This document shows positions 29,221 to 29,534 of a stretch of DNA of 29,534 nucleotides, piece after piece. Position numbers and translations under genes: made by a program. Each line of letters opens with the position of its first letter. Positions within the stretch are counted from its first letter, which is position 1. The notes under the pieces are model-generated. The model saw only the letters and a program-made list of their open reading frames with translations. It was not told the origin of the DNA and did not search any database. The DNA is from JAPUDQ01 sp049289035 (GTDB lineage: Bacteria > Patescibacteriota > Saccharimonadia > Saccharimonadales > Saccharimonadaceae): NCBI GenBank assembly GCA_049289035.1, contig JBAQIV010000068.1:1-29534 (forward strand). The letters run 5' to 3'.

Positions 29221-29427
29221 TTATATCACTGTATCGCTTCGCCGTCGAGTGAGGTGCCAGGCGTGACAGTCGAGACAGTGGTAGATAGAGAGCGTTAGTT
29301 CGGGATCGATGATCTCTTGCTCGGCCTTCACCGTTTCAGCCTCGTGCCGTGAACCGTAAGAGCGTTTGCCGCCGCACAATTGTGGTTTGCTAGGGCCGCT
29401 GAGGCGAACTTTGTGTTTTTGGGGCAT
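29221..29427 (-). CDS. Small zinc-ribbon-like protein
   Basis: 68 aa, basic. A Cys in QLCGGKRSYGS (about residue 18) and CLDCHAWHLTRR (about residues 51-62) resemble small treble-clef/zinc-ribbon proteins with a C-x2-C-x2-WHLT ending; metal would be held by the Cys pair plus the upstream Cys and His. Function is unknown. The start at 29427 is chosen because TATACT (plus-strand 29434-29439) lies 6 nt before it; an in-frame start at 29517 would run through the promoter. Confidence 0.75.
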   Translation of the reverse strand: MPQKHKVRLSGPSKPQLCGGKRSYGSRHEAETVKAEQEIIDPELTLSIYHCLDCHAWHLTRRRSDTVI

Positions 29428-29433
29428 ATGACA

Positions 29434-29439
29434 AGTATA
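29434..29439 (-). promoter_or_regulatory. -10 TATACT, 6 nt before the zinc-ribbon gene
   Basis: The minus strand reads TATACT-TGTCAT-ATG, another leaderless layout. The rest of the right-hand edge (29440-29534) has no gene; it contains the GC-rich ACCCCCGGGT at about 29481-29490 and unplaced sequence to the end. Confidence 0.6.
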
Positions 29440-29534
29440 CGTGTACGAACCAAAGTTTAATAGATAGTTAAAACGAAAATACCCCCGGGTGGGCTCGATC
29501 TGAATCAGGCTGGTCAAACCTGAGAGAAGTAAAC

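Noticed and set aside
29440..29534. Partial tRNA or SRP RNA at the right edge
   Set aside because: CTCGATC and GGTCAAACCTGA look slightly like T-loop or SRP pieces, but no matching arms could be drawn within the available sequence.

Overview
The window looks like part of a compact, mid-GC bacterial chromosome with Gram-positive-type envelope genes and no outer-membrane genes. The gene set, the density and the use of TGA as a normal stop (several ATGA stop/start overlaps) fit a small-genome Patescibacteria/CPR lineage, most likely Candidatus Saccharibacteria (TM7). That placement is inferred from family content, not from a marker tree. Recognisable genes include yajQ, a SIMPL-domain protein, a VIT1/CCC1-type transporter, gltX, a sortase, pyrH, smpB, xth, a BtuR/CobO-type adenosyltransferase and three GT4 glycosyltransferases.

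Layout. 1-308: a 99-bp sequence present twice at a 161-bp period. 309-1993: three minus-strand genes (4-TM protein, unknown protein, small conserved protein), with a perfect 13-bp inverted repeat before the second. 1994-2494: 500 bp without a gene that holds two structured elements; the second is a multibranch fold closed by a 23-bp stem. 2495-6434: small membrane protein, yajQ, an unknown 345-aa protein, SIMPL protein, VIT transporter, tRNA-Glu with terminator, small unknown protein. 6431-9483: operon of DUF3048 protein, sensor kinase and response regulator. 9535-11627: SemiSWEET-like transporter and gltX. 11682-15383: envelope proteins (TM protein, PEGA-domain protein, sortase). 15384-15770: a tRNA-Leu inside a long inverted repeat, flanked by two tRNA-Leu half remnants. 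15771-18026: NnrD-like and guanylate-kinase-like genes, then a REP-associated tyrosine transposase flanked by two identical palindromes. 18057-20457: xth, coiled-coil protein, pyrH, smpB. 20587-27830: lipid/glycan block with a CDP-alcohol phosphatidyltransferase, three GT4 enzymes, a membrane-anchored glycosidase-like protein and two paralogous CPBP-like membrane proteins. 27827-29427: BtuR-like protein, an unknown protein and a zinc-ribbon-like protein.

Shared expression logic. At least a dozen start codons lie 5-9 bases (mostly 6 or 7) after a good -10 hexamer and have no Shine-Dalgarno sequence, so the transcripts should begin at or within about 3 nt of the start codon. A minority of genes instead have clear AGGAG-type sites.

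Most notable observations: (1) a 120-bp palindromic element inserted in frame in gltX, whose 22-bp arms pair completely in the mRNA strand if G-U pairs are allowed; (2) the structured RNA candidate at 2315-2444, whose wobble pairs favour the plus strand; (3) the tRNA-Leu whose acceptor stem continues into the flanks as a 23-bp inverted repeat covering the CCA end; (4) widespread leaderless starts; (5) alternative hairpins in the leader of the phosphatidyltransferase gene. No CRISPR array, phage module or obvious defence island was seen.
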